Shown: positions 10,211 to 23,344, numbered from the stretch's first letter. The stretch is DNA of 64,000 bases from Gnetum montanum (GCA_015680685.1 MNCI01020774.1:649663-713662); one strand, 5' to 3'. Made by a program: numbers and translations. The notes: generated by a model from the sequence alone, not told the origin.

Positions 10211-13200
10211 ATCCCCTCTTGTTTTGTGGCTATTGCATATAGGCATCTTTGAATAACTACCTCATTTACACACTACTTGCATGTCGAAATGGATGCTCTT
10301 TTCACATACTAGAGTTTCTGCACGTAGTTGCACTATGGATCATTGTTTACAATGCATGGAACTCATTTCTTCTCGATCTTTCCAAATGCATTTTTCTTGA
10401 AAATTTTCAAGGAAAGATCTTTGATGTCCATTCTTGCCTCAATAGTGCTTATTCATGCCCATCCCATAATGATTGGAAAATCCCCCTTGTAGTTCTCAAC
10501 TTTTATTACTAGGAAATCAAGAAGATAAGATCACCCATAGATAGTGGTCACAATATCTTCTACTAGTCCCAATGGAATAATGATGGACTAGTCTACCAAT
10601 TCTAATTTAATATTTCTCTTCTTGAGAGGCAACAAGTTCTAAGCAATATACATCTCATGGGAAATCAAATTAACAATAAAACCTAAATCTAGAAGAGCTT
10701 TGCATGGTTCATTACCAAAAATTTGCAAATAGATAAGGGGACTTCCAAGATTAGTGAATTTTCTAGGAAGGTTGCTAGCCCAGATCTAATTAAATACAAC
10801 ATGAGTTAACTTAATAGTATAAATCTTGGGAGTAATTTGGTTTGAAGGGCTCTCAATTTGATGATTTGAAGAGGATGAGGAAGGAGTAGGATGACCAGCT
10901 GCATGAGTTTGTGAGGACATAGGAGGGCTATTGGGTTGGAAGAATGATCATTTATGATATGTAGGTTCTAAACCACTCAGTTGATTAACTAGTTATGCAT
11001 TAATGACCCTTGTAGCATTACGCTATTGTGGTTGAGCTAGAAGCTCATCCTACAAGGATGGAGTAGGTGGTAGCTATGGTGATGATGGAGGAACAAGTGC
11101 AAGCACATGAGGAAGATATGGATGGAATATAGGATTCCTCCTAAGAGTTAAAGAATGAGTTCAATGATATTAAGATGGTGGTAGTGATGTTGGAAAGGAG
11201 AAATATGATTGGAAGAGTCACATGGAGACATGGATTGCTGAACATAGTATCCATATGGATCTAGCTACCTGTAAGGGTACTACTGCCATGGTGGTGGCAT
11301 CCTCCATGACTATGGTTTTTGCCACTACTTATATGGTTGTGGTAGAGTTCCACTTGAATAATAAGGTTGTTGCTAGTGTAACTGCCTAGGATAATCTTGA
11401 GGATAAGACAATCTTTGGGTGTTTGCCTTTTTGATAATCTTGGATTCAAAGCATACAACCCAAATTCCTATAAGTGTGGCACAACAGGGTAACATCCTTT
11501 AGGCTATTCATAGTTGCAGATGTCACACCTATCATCATCATTTGATTTAGTCTCCATAACTTCCTCTACTGTAGTAGCTTTGCCTTTGCCTTGTTGGTAG
11601 GAACATCTAACCTCTTTCCAACTCCTACAATTACAATCACTACTTTGATCTCATGATTCTTTTGTAATTTTTAGTGTAGTTTGGAATTTTTCATCCAATG
11701 AATCCCACATTTTATCTATCCTAGCTAAAATTTCAAACATAGATTTTTGGATCAGCAAGATCTTTTGTTGCACCACCTCAGCAAGAGATGATTCCTTCTC
11801 ACTGTCACAAAAGTGTACCTCCTTCTTTTTGATGGAAGGATTCCTATTATATTCTTTTGCACTTTCATATTTGCTCAACTCTCATTCTTATTTTGCTACC
11901 TACTTAATTAGAATTTGTATCTAATGAGCTCTTAATTCTGATAGTCTTCCTTAGGCGTAGACCCCAAGGGTCCTTTGTATTTCTAAGCAAAGCCCATCTA
12001 TGATGCGATGTTGTTCCCTCTTAGAGTAATCATGGCCATGGCATTAGTATAATAATGAATAATATATGTCCATGATAGCATCCAAGGGTTCATGTATTCT
12101 TTGATTCCATCCTTGGATTTGCCTTCATAGGTTTGACACTCTAGAGTAAGTATGATATTTTTCATTAAACAATTCTAGCATTGTACTTCATCAATGGATT
12201 AATTGAGGTTCCAAAGACCAGTATTAACTTTTTGCTTCTTTGATGAGGGTTCTCGAAAATAGCTTGAGCTTTTGCCAATCATTTTCAATATTTTGTAAGG
12301 CATAGGCATCATGAAAGGCTTGCAGATGCATTTGAGGATCTCAGTTATATCCCCCCTTAAATCTATGGATATTGTTCATGTTTAGCTACTTGATTTGACT
12401 ATCTTTCACATGCATAGTAGACATTTTGATAGCCTTTATGATGTTAAGCATATTTTGGGTGGTTAGCAAAGGTTCATCATCATGACCTTGATGACACCTG
12501 TGATGTCCTCTACTATCCCTTCGCTCATGGTCATCTCTGCGATTATCATTATTGTCCCACCACCTGCGATTCTTTTTGGATTTAGAGGAGGAAGCTAATT
12601 CAAATGAAAAGGATCATGAGGGAGGAGGACTGCAACCACTGTGGTATCTATTACTACCTCTCCATTTTTCATGACCACAATCCTTAAAGTTATCATCATT
12701 GTGCTTTTCTAAGTTCCTACTTCAAATACCTTTCTTAGAGCTCGCACGACCATTGGACTTAATGTTACCAGAACCTAGATTGGTGATTATTGATTTAGGA
12801 TTTGAGTTTGGCTTTTCTTAACTAGAGTCAAGAGCTTGAGAGTTTGCATGTTAAGAATCCTTAGAAAGAGGTTCCTCATCACCCTTTTGATTTAGCAAAA
12901 ACAAGGGGTTAATGAACCATTTTTCCTTCATGGCTTTATGGTGTTTTGCCTATTTCCAATCTCATTTGTGTTGTGTCTTAGTGGGATAGTAGTCTTGAAA
13001 GTCATGATCTTCCACAACATACTCTTCATGAAGCTCCTTAATGCTCATTCTTGTAAGAGTTTGGAGCAACATCTTGGGAACAAATTGGTCAAGTGGTAAT
13101 ACAACATTCCCCTCCATGTCTCGAACACCACATTTGTTGATCCTGATGGAGGACATAAGTCAAATTGGGTACAAACTCATCGAGATGAGTGTACATCACT

Positions 13201-13290
13201 TTACATTCTTATGGTACTACTAACTTAGAATCATCTTTCCTGTGAAAAGAAGAAGAAATTTTTGTTAGAAATAGTTTCGTAGTGTGCTTG
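10210..13290 (-). pseudogene. Element A gag and protease, decayed
   Basis: Colinear with the gag-protease region of element E. Near 13156-12962 it reads MEGNVVLPLDQFVPKMLLQ, matching GNIVLPP...IPNMLLRAL in E. 11651-11878 reads ESAKEYN...KKEVHFCD, matching E at 28240-28470. 11261-11458 starts MYALNPRLS, like YALNPRLN in E. The protease region near 10650 reads ALLDLG..VNLIS, with the active-site D-S/T-G changed to DLG. Several stops and shifts break it. Gag would coat the RNA and protease would cut the polyprotein. Confidence 0.82.
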
Positions 13291-13400
13291 TAGTATAGTT
13301 TTGATTAATCGTTATGATTTAACTTTACTAGGTTTTTTTGAATGATGTTGAGTGATTTTCACTAATCCTAGATTGATAGCACATGATACTAGCTAAGAAT

Positions 13401-13418
13401 CCCCAACAACAGTGCCAA
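13401..13418 (-). promoter_or_regulatory. Primer binding site of element A (tRNA-Asp type)
   Basis: On the minus strand, TTGGCACTGTTGTTGGGG lies directly after the LTR end CTCATCA. It matches the known Athila/Tat primer site TGGCGCCGTTGCCGGGGA, complementary to the 3' end of plant tRNA-Asp, with C-to-T (or G-to-A) changes only. Confidence 0.8.
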
Positions 13419-13505
13419 TGATGAGGGGCAAGGTACCCCTATGCCCAACCATATGAATAACTAAGGCAATCATGCGCAATTTGGTCGAATTCCATGGATT
13501 CTTGA
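13419..13505 (-). repeat. 5' LTR stub of element A
   Basis: Begins TGATGAGGGGCAAGGTACCC on the plus strand, the inverted LTR 3' end, and follows the LTR at 54675 for about 87 bp up to CCATGGATTC. Homology then stops, so the rest of the LTR was lost. Confidence 0.75.
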
Positions 13506-13910
13506 TGGTTGATCTAAAGATTTAGGCAACTTTCTTATGGTTGCAATTTGCAATTTACTGTAAAATTGATAAGTGAAGGAAATAATTATCTTTTCATAGA
13601 GTGTGGGCTTAGGTTTTTCTGGTTGAAGTTGTTCCAAGATGATTAATTCATTTAGGAGCAAGTGCTACTAAGTACATTGAAGAAATATAAAAGTTAGACA
13701 TATATGTCAATTGGTTAGTGCTTGTAAAAAGGTTAGTTAATGTTCAAAAAATAGGTCAAACATATATGCATTTCTTCATTTACAATTATTTATTTTGAGC
13801 ATTGAACATATGGCAATGGCTAAGCTAGTAGCTTCGATTATTATTGGTATTTAAAATGGTTTTTAATTATTTTTATTTTTTATGCTTTGCATTTTCTCTT
13901 CACAAAGATA
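13506..13910. other. No recognised feature
   Basis: AT-rich sequence between the LTR stub and the decayed ORF at 13.9 kb. Nothing assigned. Confidence 0.5.
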
Positions 13911-13911
13911 G

Positions 13912-15230
13912 AATACACAACCAATCGATTGAAGAAAGTACACTAGACTACAAGGGCAAGAGGGCATGAGGCATACCTAGGAAAAACAACAAGTTTGCTC
14001 CCAGGCTATTGCCCAAGATGCTCAGAGAGAGCATGATGAGATTCATCGTGCCTAGGAGAGACATGCAAGGAAGTAGCATTAGCATTGGGAGGCATAGTTC
14101 AAAATAGCCTCGATATAAAGTCCTAAGGACTTTAGTTCATTACTATGGCTTGTTTGGCTAAATATGCATGCAAAGCTCATTGAGCGTCACCTTAGCTTCA
14201 TCATGGATGGTGGGCAAGAGGAGGCACGTTACTTCTACGTCTCCCATATCTGAGATGTAGGATCATCTATGGTTGTACACATTGGTGATTCTGAGTATTT
14301 AATAACAAAGGACATCCTGGTGAACATACTTCAAATGGTCATTGATGCATGTAGAAAATTTTTCACCACCACAACCACAAATAATAAAACATAGCTACTT
14401 TCCATGGTTCTTGAGGTGGAGTTAGATGAGGTAGGTTAGCCTTATAGGAATGTCTCCCCTAAGTGGAGAGTTCTTATGAGGGCTATTTACACCAACCTTC
14501 TTATTATGACTCATCACATGCATGTCATGTTCCTTGCATTGATTATCCTACCTGATTTGGAGGAAGATTATTCCCTCAACTACCCTCACATTCTAATTAT
14601 GAAGATGCAAGTCATAAACATGGATGCAGTGATAATTCCATTTTCATTTATTGCATTAGCTCTTGTTAGGCACTAGTAGATTCTAGCACCTAATCACGAT
14701 GTGAAGGAGGTGCAAATGTTTACTAAGGATCAATTACCTCATTTGGGCTATGCATTCTATACTCAATGGGTCCGAAAGACTTGTTTCACTGATTTGATAT
14801 GTCTCCTTAATCCTCAAGCACTTAGGGATGGTGGAAAGATTGGATGGGATGAGTTCTATGGTGAGGGTGATCAACCCCATGCTATCTTTATCTAGCCACT
14901 ACACCAACAGTAGTTTGGAAATGGGGCTACTATTTTTCAATACTTGGAGATAATGGAGGCCTGAAAGAACACACACATTGATGGTCTTATTACGAGGATT
15001 GATGCATTTGAGTTTGAAATGCATCAACATTTTGGCTTCATGAAGAGGAGACATATTTGTCTCACCATCAACTATGAGACCATAGCTAAGTATACATTTC
15101 AGTAATTGAGGGTAGTGGCCAGAAAATGGTTTAGGAGGGTTGGTGGATGACATTCCTGATCTAGAGTTGATGAGCATGGCCACATCAGAGCCCTTAGTAG
15201 AGTCCATCCCGTCATATCCAAGTTAGACAG
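13912..15230 (+). pseudogene. Unrecognised decayed long ORF (Z)
   Basis: One plus-strand frame gives protein-like sequence interrupted mainly by TAG/TAA stops. Pieces: a Gln/Glu-rich start (REHDEIHRA), LIERHLSFIMDGGQEEARYF, an open stretch from about 14420 through 14676 (WRVLMRAIYTNLL...HHMHVM), and another at 14701-14895 (KDQLPHLGYAFYTQW). Long collinear sense sequence with C-to-T type stops suggests a dead transposon ORF, perhaps gag-like. No motif lets me name it. It lies between the element A LTR stub and D1 and runs opposite to both. Confidence 0.4.
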
Positions 15231-15441
15231 AAGATAACCATGCTAAGCTAGTTGATGACATAGTGAATGAGGTATATTTCATGGACACAGTAGCCATAGA
15301 AGTAGTGAAGGAGGATACCCATGCCAAGGATGTTGAATAGTCATTATTGATTGTTATTTTGTTATTTTATTTAACATGTACATTTCTATGATTTTTTTCA
15401 CAATCAATAAGCTCTTACTTGACTATTGTACATGTTTTTTT

Positions 15442-18400
15442 GTCATATGGTGACTTGTTTCTATATATAACATTTTGGTTTGAGGTATTTAAACTTAAAG
15501 AGTTTGACCATTTCTACATTGTGTAATTTTCATTTTTTCTATAGGAATCATTCCAAAGAAGCCAAAAGAATGAAATAACCTTATCATGACTAAGTATTAT
15601 ACTAATTACATTCTTCATTTTTATAGTTGGGAAAACAATTACCAATTTAAGCTAATAAAATTTGGTTTGTACATTCAAAAATAATAATAGTTTAATCACA
15701 CTATGATGGCATGCATATCACATGTCCTCATAGTAAATGAGTTCTATATAGATGTGTGACTCACATATGATTACACTAGTAAACTTGTATTCTTTTCTGA
15801 GATGTGAGCACCTACGAGGTGCACTCTAGTAGTCGACAAACAAGTCCTGTGGTTTGCATACCCTCGCACTCGACAAAAAAATCATGAACCATTGAATTGT
15901 GGCTATGTGCTAGTTGCATTATATTAGTGCTACTACTTCTAGTTCATCAAACATGTGGATAATAGTTCCTTGCACTGATAAATAAAGATTTCTATTACAA
16001 ACAGTGTCTACATGTGAGTCAAATCCCCTTGCACTGTGAAAAATGGTTTCTGTGCTATCAGCTGGCTATGGAATCTTGCATATTGCACACCCTCACACTG
16101 TGAAAATAGTTTGTTATTTCTAATTGTGATGAGGTGTGATTCACACCAAAGTAGGTAATTGCAAAATGCATAGCATGAAAACTATTTCTTGAAATTTTGT
16201 GAGGGATTATGAGGTGCATGGATGCACAACATCTTATGTCCAACTAGACACAACATTTCACACTATTTCAAGATGGAAGGTCAAACACTTTTAAACCATG
16301 CTATGAGTAACTACATCTCACATGTACTAGCATGATTGGAGTGCAAGTAAGGTGCGTAACACATATAGTCATAGTTTATTAAAAATATGAATATGATAAA
16401 ATTATGCTACTTGCAGAAATGAGGATATGAAAAGCATATTTTGTGTAGATATTATGATACTTTTCTTATTCGATGGAGACAATATTTGGAACACATATTA
16501 AACCTTACAAATTATAGATTCCCTTTTTAAAATTTCATAATATAATAATCATAATATGAAAGAAATGAATAATATATATATTTTTAATTGGTAACCATGA
16601 TATAAATACATTGTTCTCACATGTACAAAAAATTTTCCTTTCATTAAAGGTGGCAAATAGACATTTACATCATCAAAATTTTTTTACATCAAAAATGAGA
16701 TACAATCCATGCTCACTACAATCCTTGTGAATAAAATGCTGCCCACATATTTTTGACCATGGTTAGTTAAGAACTAAACAACTAAGAGTTTCCTATATCA
16801 TGGTATTTCAATATGTGGAAACAAAATTATTTCTAAATTTTATTTCTTTTGCAAATACTAAATGATGCATGAACAATATTGTATACATGCCATAGTCATA
16901 TCCATTTTATTGTGAAGGAATGCCTTGCACAGCCAATGTCCTCCATTTTAATGATGACTTCTTTCACTTTCCCTTCACCTCAATTATGCTCTCAGGAATT
17001 GAAGAATCACCTTTCAATAAAACTTCAAGAAACCTTAACATTAACTTTTGAATAGTAGCTACATGTTGGGAAGAAGATATTGAATCATACAAACACATTT
17101 TTTCTAGTACATGTATCTATGACCACAAGCACCTAATGATTGCTAGTACTGAATGGAGTGCAAAATAATTGTTGTCCTGATTCAAGAAATTCATCCCAGT
17201 AGATTTTGGTTTTCACATCTTTAGTAAAGTCCTTCTCTACCGTGAATACGTCAAGCTCTTCTTCAACCAATGTATCACTTTCAACATTGAACACGTCTTT
17301 TTGTAAACTTCTTTGCTTTATGTCCCAATGGGTTCTTTTGTTTATGTTGCATCTAACTCTTCAGGGACTTTGCAAATGCATCAACCATAGTATTAAACAC
17401 AGAATATTTTACTGATGCTTGACAATAAACATTAGCTTTCTAAAGTTACTTAAGGTGCATGATCTACACATCAATGACATTATCATCAAGCCATTTTTTC
17501 CACCCAAGTTGGTATATAGACCTGAAAGATATTCTTGTGACAATGAATGAGGGAAATGGTGACATAACAAACATTTCACTATTTAAACTACCTATGACAT
17601 GCAACTGCATCACTCTATCAACTATCACACATGATTTACCAATTGAGGTGATGAAGTTAGTAGGCTTCGTTATTTGAAGTGTACTAGAAGGTTGATTGAT
17701 GGGGTTATTAAAGTCTACATCACCCACATGTGAATATTCATAAGATGGATGTCCACATACATAAAGAAGTGTACATACATGTTTCTTCATTTGGATTATC
17801 TTGTTCAAATACGTCTTTGATGTTTGCTTTAACTGAATCAAATAACCTTTGTTGCTAGCATAATAGTAATTTCTATTCAACACATGCACAATACAAAAAC
17901 CATTAGAATTTATAAAAGATATGAACAATGTATTAAAACTACAAGGTTTTATAACATGACACAAACCTCTGATATTATTGACCCCCTTAGCATGAATGTC
18001 TCTACTAGCAAAAATGTTGACTATAGCATTTTTTTAATGACAATTTTTTATTTAGTGAGAATATTTACTTTGCCATTTTTTCTATCTCAACAAGAAACTT
18101 CTAGTTACAACTATTTTGTTCAGCAACATAACTCTCAATTCTAGCCATCAATTGCATGTTTTCTTCTATTAGACATGACCTGTATGATTTTAGCTCATCC
18201 AGAGCACTCCAAATTTCTGAATTACTTTAAGAATAACTATTTAATGTTTCCATCACTTGTTCCAACTTATCCTCGATGGATTAATGAGAGCATTTTTCAT
18301 GTTGGCAACTATCAGTGACATCTTGGCTTTTAGGATCTTTTAGAAAATAGGAGGTCTCATTCTTGTTGGACACTAATGTACTGTTCAATATACTTGTAGG

Positions 18401-20310
18401 ATCCAAGATGACTATTTCATTCAATTTGGTAGTCATAAATTGAATTTTTGTTTTGCAATATTTTTGTCACTATAATCAGAAAGCCAAGGGGCTCTTTCAC
18501 ATCATGTAGTTGTCATAACCTTGTCCGACTCTTTATCTTAGACATGATAGTCATCAGGATATCAAATAGAACACTTTCATTGTTTTCTAATGCCCACATG
18601 AGTAATGTTGAATTATTAGAAATCTTTGTTTTTGTTTCTTTCACTGGAAATAAAGACCATTGCATAAATTTGAAAAGCAACAATAGCTCTGCATAATCAT
18701 TGGGATTTATCATCTTTCATATCAAATTTTTGGACATATTGCATTTGGTGAATCTTAGTTTTCTTTCACCTTTGATCCTTGATAGTTACCTATTTACCAC
18801 ATGGAACATGTATAAAATCTACAATGTCATGAACATTGAAGGTGAAATTTTGTCATTACACGGTAGCCTATAGAGTACTTCTCGCAATAGACACATTGTC
18901 AGTTAACCATTTAAAAAAATTGTAAATAATATTTCTGTTATAACATCCATCCATTGTCATCAATTGATAAATTTTGATTTTCTTCAATTTTTGGGAAAGA
19001 ATTGACATTTCTAACAAGTCTAAAATTGTTTGCAGATTATGTTCATAGACAATGCCAATAGTTGCAATTCATGCAAATAAATAAAACATTACCATAAAAT
19101 AAAGTGAATATCAATTCTAAGATCATTTCTTATAAAGCACAAGTACTAATGTGGAAGATTCCTTTTGCTAATTCCCATCATTTTTACAAGCTCCATGTTC
19201 AAACACAACTTCAACAATATCCCTCAACAATAAAGAAAATGTAATCACAATAATAGCCTTCTCTACTAATCCTGTAATGAAAGTAATATAAATGGAGTAT
19301 GATCTTAGCATTGATAATATTTACTAATGCATCATAATAAATTAAACATCAAGTAGTAATAGAATAAATAATATTAATGAAAAATTATGTTTGCAATGAA
19401 TATTCAGAAAAATGCAAGAACCTACAACCCACATGTTGTCATAGCTTGCTTTTCTAGTACACTATTAGATGTAGTGCTTTGCATACATAGTGCACTCTTA
19501 TGTGTCACATGGCACATTGAACCTCTAAATGTTGTTCAAACTACTTCTCGCAAGCCATCGCACATCAAAAGTTAAGAAGTATGATGGGCTACATACCACA
19601 AAACATCACATGATTTCCTTGATAACTTCGATGTCTTGCACAATGCAAGACTTTGCACTAGTATATTTCAAATGAAGGATTCCTGTGACTTGTAGGTACT
19701 TGCATAATACTATATTCCCTAATGTAAGTCGCATTGATTTGCACTGATACTCGAGAAAAGAAAAAAATTGATTTTCTCACAATAATGCAAGTGCATTTAA
19801 TAAGACATAACAAGGAACTATAAGACATTGTAAGGAATAGTGAATTGTGGCACAAAATAGCAGTAATGAATCAATAGAAAAATAGTAATTATGAAATTAA
19901 AATTTGGTTTTGAACACTTACACAGGAGGAAATGATGAAGAGGAGTGGATTTGCGACCTAGGTTGATGATGTTGAGTGCTCAAGGGTTAGAGAGATAGTC
20001 TGGAACCCTACTGCAGTCAAGGAAAAGTAACACACTGCTGGGCCAAAAGAAGCAAATGGTAGCAAATAGGTGTGAACATTTGTCACAACTACGAAGAAGA
20101 AAGAGCAAAGGGGTATGAACGTGGGGCATTGTTGCTAGGCAAAAATTTTGTTTTTCATGTTCTGTTTCATTGGATTTTGGCATTATACAATGGGATGCAC
20201 ATCATGAAATTTAATGGGAGGATGGACATGGAATGAGGGTTGGTCATGCATAACCTCATTTTTGGTTTCCCATACATAGGTTTCATATGGCCTAAAGAGA
20301 ACAAATATAA
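15442..20310 (-). mobile_element. D element, copy 1 (transposon-domain / coiled-coil / Ulp1 ORF)
   Basis: The longest of three related blocks (others: 41277-44626 and 51131-53720). Similarity to D2 starts at CATATGGTGACTT near 15442; similarity to D3 runs to about 20310 and continues after a gap into the NLR fragment. The coding frame is on the minus strand, roughly 20183 to 16890. 15442-16890 is non-coding and holds spaced repeats of a CCCTCGCACTG-like motif. I found no terminal inverted repeats or LTRs, so its class is open. Confidence 0.65.
16890..19990 (-). pseudogene. D1 ORF: transposon-type domain, coiled coil, Ulp1-like protease (decayed)
   Basis: From N to C on the minus strand: a region near 18950 reading NIIYNFFKWLTDN; a conserved block at 18513-18713 (LLFKFMQWSLFPVKETKTKI then MWALENNES...IMSKIK) that resembles the 'putative plant transposon protein' domain of gag-like plant ORFs; a predicted coiled coil near 18000-18100; a conserved middle (17464-17964, with SLNSEMFVMSPFPSF and YQLGWKKWLDD); and a C-terminal Ulp1-like domain (about 17215-16890). 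The Ulp1 part reads NH-stop-VLVVIDT, where the stop sits at the usual Trp, and its catalytic Cys codon is Tyr (DYG, 16892-16894). Several stops and frameshifts: a dead gene. The Ulp1 family removes SUMO from proteins; in plant transposons its role is not settled. Confidence 0.6.
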
Positions 20311-20787
20311 CTTTTGTTTGGTCTGATCTTTCAACTGTACACTACAAAATGATTGAATGAAAAAGCTGATAATAAAATTTCTAATAAAGGCCTTGTAACT
20401 AACCTACAAATTTGTGAGTTGTGAAAGCTAAAAACCTAAAATCCCACTATTTTTATGAACTACATCACAGGTGGATCATTAAATACAAACAAGGTAGAAA
20501 TTCAATAAACATATTTATATGGAAATGAAATGATAGAAAAGAATTTTTCAAAATCTGCAATGTGTCACAGAAGATAGCCAATATAATATACACCATCATT
20601 TATGGGTAAATTCCCTATGGAGCAATTCACATCATGTTATGTTTACAATAATATCGTGTGTAGGGAAAATTAATATTGAGCAACTAAATTTCTTGACATC
20701 AATAAGATTAACATAAGTAATACTGCAAAAACTACATGGGGCTTTGCAAACATAGAAAAAACACAACAAACAACAACTACAATGGGT
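20311..20787. other. Spacer between D1 and the NLR end
   Basis: AT-rich, no ORF. It directly follows the NLR stop on the minus strand, so it may be the old 3' flank of that gene. It is deleted in the D3 copy. Confidence 0.4.
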
Positions 20788-21715
20788 TTAAGCCCATAAA
20801 GGATTTTGAAAGAATTTAACTTCTAACAATATTTTGTATTCCCATCCTTGAGTTTTGCTTTGTTCTCTCAATTTTGGATAGTCTTCTATTTCTACTTGTA
20901 CCAGACTTGACATCCCTTCTTCCTCTATCTTTGGTAGCATTTGCAATACATAGAGTTTATTGAGTCGCAGTGTACATAGACAAGGAAAGGCTCATGGATT
21001 TTCGAATTCTACTAGAAGTTCCTTACACCTCATGTTATAATTTAGATGCAAAATTCTCAACTCAGGAAGTTGACACAGCATTGCAAGGTACTCTTCCACA
21101 TACTTAAGGTGCAAAGCTCTGAAAACTTGTTACTTGCCTAGTCAAGTTAACATTTTGAAGCTTCAAATGTTGTAATTTGCTCAACTCTTGCCATTCCAAA
21201 GGTATATACAACAACCCTCTTCTCCCAAAACAGCTTCCTGCATCCCTGACATGTACAACTAATGCAACAAGGTTGCCAAGAAGTATGAAACCACTCAAGA
21301 ATTCACTGCAGTAAAGAGTCACCTCCTATAGTTGTGTGAGTTGTAAAAGTGAATGTCATGTCCAAGCATTTGATTCTCTTGTGTTTCCAGAAATCATTAC
21401 ATTGCTTTCTCTTACCACCATTAAACCTAATATTATCTCATCAACATGTGTCTAGTGGCATGATTTATTGGTAGAGAAGTGGGTGAGGCATTCGAGTTCA
21501 TGGATCCATGCTAACACTCTGAAATAGAAGGTATAAAGGTGTTCTAGTAACCTCAATTTTCTCACACACTCTGGCAATAATATTGTTGATGCATAAATTT
21601 TGGACACATCAACACCTAGAAAAACTCATTCAGGGAGACTATTGTTAAGGGTGCCTCCTATATGGGTATGCAAACCTATGAATAGTCCTAGCTAGAGAGG
21701 GCCATGTGATGCTCC
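20788..21715 (-). pseudogene. NLR disease-resistance gene, C-terminal LRR fragment
   Basis: Minus-strand frames give LLPECVRKLRLLEHLYTF, LQHLKLQNVNLTRQ, then FPCLCTLRLNKLYVLQMLP, SLVQVEIEDYPKLRE and GWEYKILL, ending at a stop at 20788-20790. Spaced L..L..L patterns and the ...SSLVQVEI..YPKL tail are typical of the LRR end of plant NLR immune receptors. The NB-ARC part is absent. There is at least one frameshift and in-frame stops, so it is not functional. The upstream limit (21590-21715) is repeated at 33453-33580. It adjoins D1, as its relative at 53735-54262 adjoins D3. Confidence 0.75.
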
Positions 21716-22390
21716 AAAAAGTAAATTAGACTAAAAAATTGAGGTGTGTAAAGAGCAAGTGAAATTCTATTTTCCAAAGTTGTAAGATATGACCTGGTAA
21801 CAACTGTATGTACCTACAGTTCTCTTTTCTTTTTTTCTTATAAACAGAGTAAATTTCACCTCTATTTTGCTAGGATGAATGATGAGCACTCTTTGTGATT
21901 TTTGCAGAGAGGTGAGCTCAACTATTGTAAATGCTACTGGTTGCTATTGACCATCACTAATCACGTGCCATTCTTGAAAGCGTTAGTTGCTAACATTGTC
22001 ACTAGCACGCTGCTGCTGGGAGAGATAGAGAGAGGTTAGCCCTGCTACAAGAATGCACTACCATCCCTCATCCTTCGATGCAGATGTTGCAACACATGTT
22101 ATTCATGTCACGTACTACCATGTATGTTGTTGCTACCACGCATCACGCATAGGCATGCCCAGCCATCATCCATCATAGTGCATTTTTTGCATCATCATCT
22201 GCTACCTACCATGCACCACCTAGGGAGGCCTTTTGCTATGACTGCTAGTGTTGACACCACACACTGCCATGTATGTTGTCACTACCATGCATCACATGCA
22301 TGCATGCCTAACTGCTATTCACCATTGTGCATTTTCTGCATCACCATCTCATTTCCAATCATCTCATGAATAAAAGAAATTAGCATGAGG
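21716..22390. other. Non-coding, with local tandem duplication
   Basis: No gene seen. About 22100-22210 and 22250-22350 are diverged copies of one unit (shared CATGTATGTTGT, CATGCATCAC, GTGCATTTT.TGCATCA). The 81-codon ORF at 22124-22369 only reads through this His-rich repeat. Confidence 0.5.
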
Positions 22391-23340
22391 ATTACTTTGA
22401 GCACAAGATTTATACCAAACTTAATGAAGAGGACATGCTTCTTTTCAATCATAGCTAGCCACAAATTTCAAATTTTTCCTTAGTTTCTTTCTTTTTTTAT
22501 TACATTTTTATTATTTTTTCCTTTTGAATTTTGGGGGGAATAAGTTTTAAAAAGAGATGGAGGCTAGGGTGAGGATTGGTACTAGACCCCATCACACTTA
22601 AGAACTTATTACACTGCCAATGAACATGGTCTTCATTCTTTTTCTTTTGTCTTTTCTTTTAGGAAACTTTGCTCATGGTGTACTTCATTCTTAAGGTAGG
22701 AATTACAACACGAGTCTAGCTAATTAGCTACACTACCAAAGAACATGGTCCATTTGAAAACTTTGCCCATGGTGTAGTTCCACCTTCCTGTATGTGCCTT
22801 TTAATTACAATCTAGATGACATCATGGCAGGTCTCCTAGGTGGCTAAGGAGTTTCAAGTAGAGAAGAACAAACTTCATCTTATTGCTCATAGGAGAGGCA
22901 TGGATCATCACACTTGAGGGCTAGGGCTTATGAGAGGAAAAATGGAATTTTCCAAGGTCACCTAGTAATTGTGGCTAACCGTTCTTGAAACTCACATATC
23001 GTAAATTTACATCAACATGATAAGTTAACATAAATCCCATCCTCCATAATCTAACATAACTTCTATAGTTCAGTTTTGGTAAGTTTGGTTTTGGTATGTA
23101 AGTAATGAAATAAAGCTTCTATAGTTGCCATTTTAGGAGAGATTTTATTTGAAAAATATGACATCCTTTGATATAACTTCTTCATTAATTTCAGAAACTT
23201 TATAAAATTGATCACTAAATTCACCCTTGGAAAATAAAAATTCATGAATATGGTCATCATCATCAAAACTTGAAAAGAAAAGATATTATCTAGAATAGAA
23301 TAAGTGTTAACCTTTTCAATAATAATTTTAGAATCCCAAG
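22391..23340 (-). other. Downstream part of element F, no clear domain
   Basis: A minus-strand frame continues from the RNase-H-like end of F (23063-23266) but gives no motif I recognise. Near 22600-22790 a segment with GAACATGGTC and ACTTTG.CCATGGTGTA is present twice, about 110 bp apart. The region may be degraded pol or flanking DNA. Confidence 0.35.
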
Positions 23341-23344
23341 CATT

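Noticed and set aside
22124-22369. His/Cys-rich 81-codon ORF
   Set aside because: Translation of a local duplication rich in CATCA and CAC; no start context or motif.
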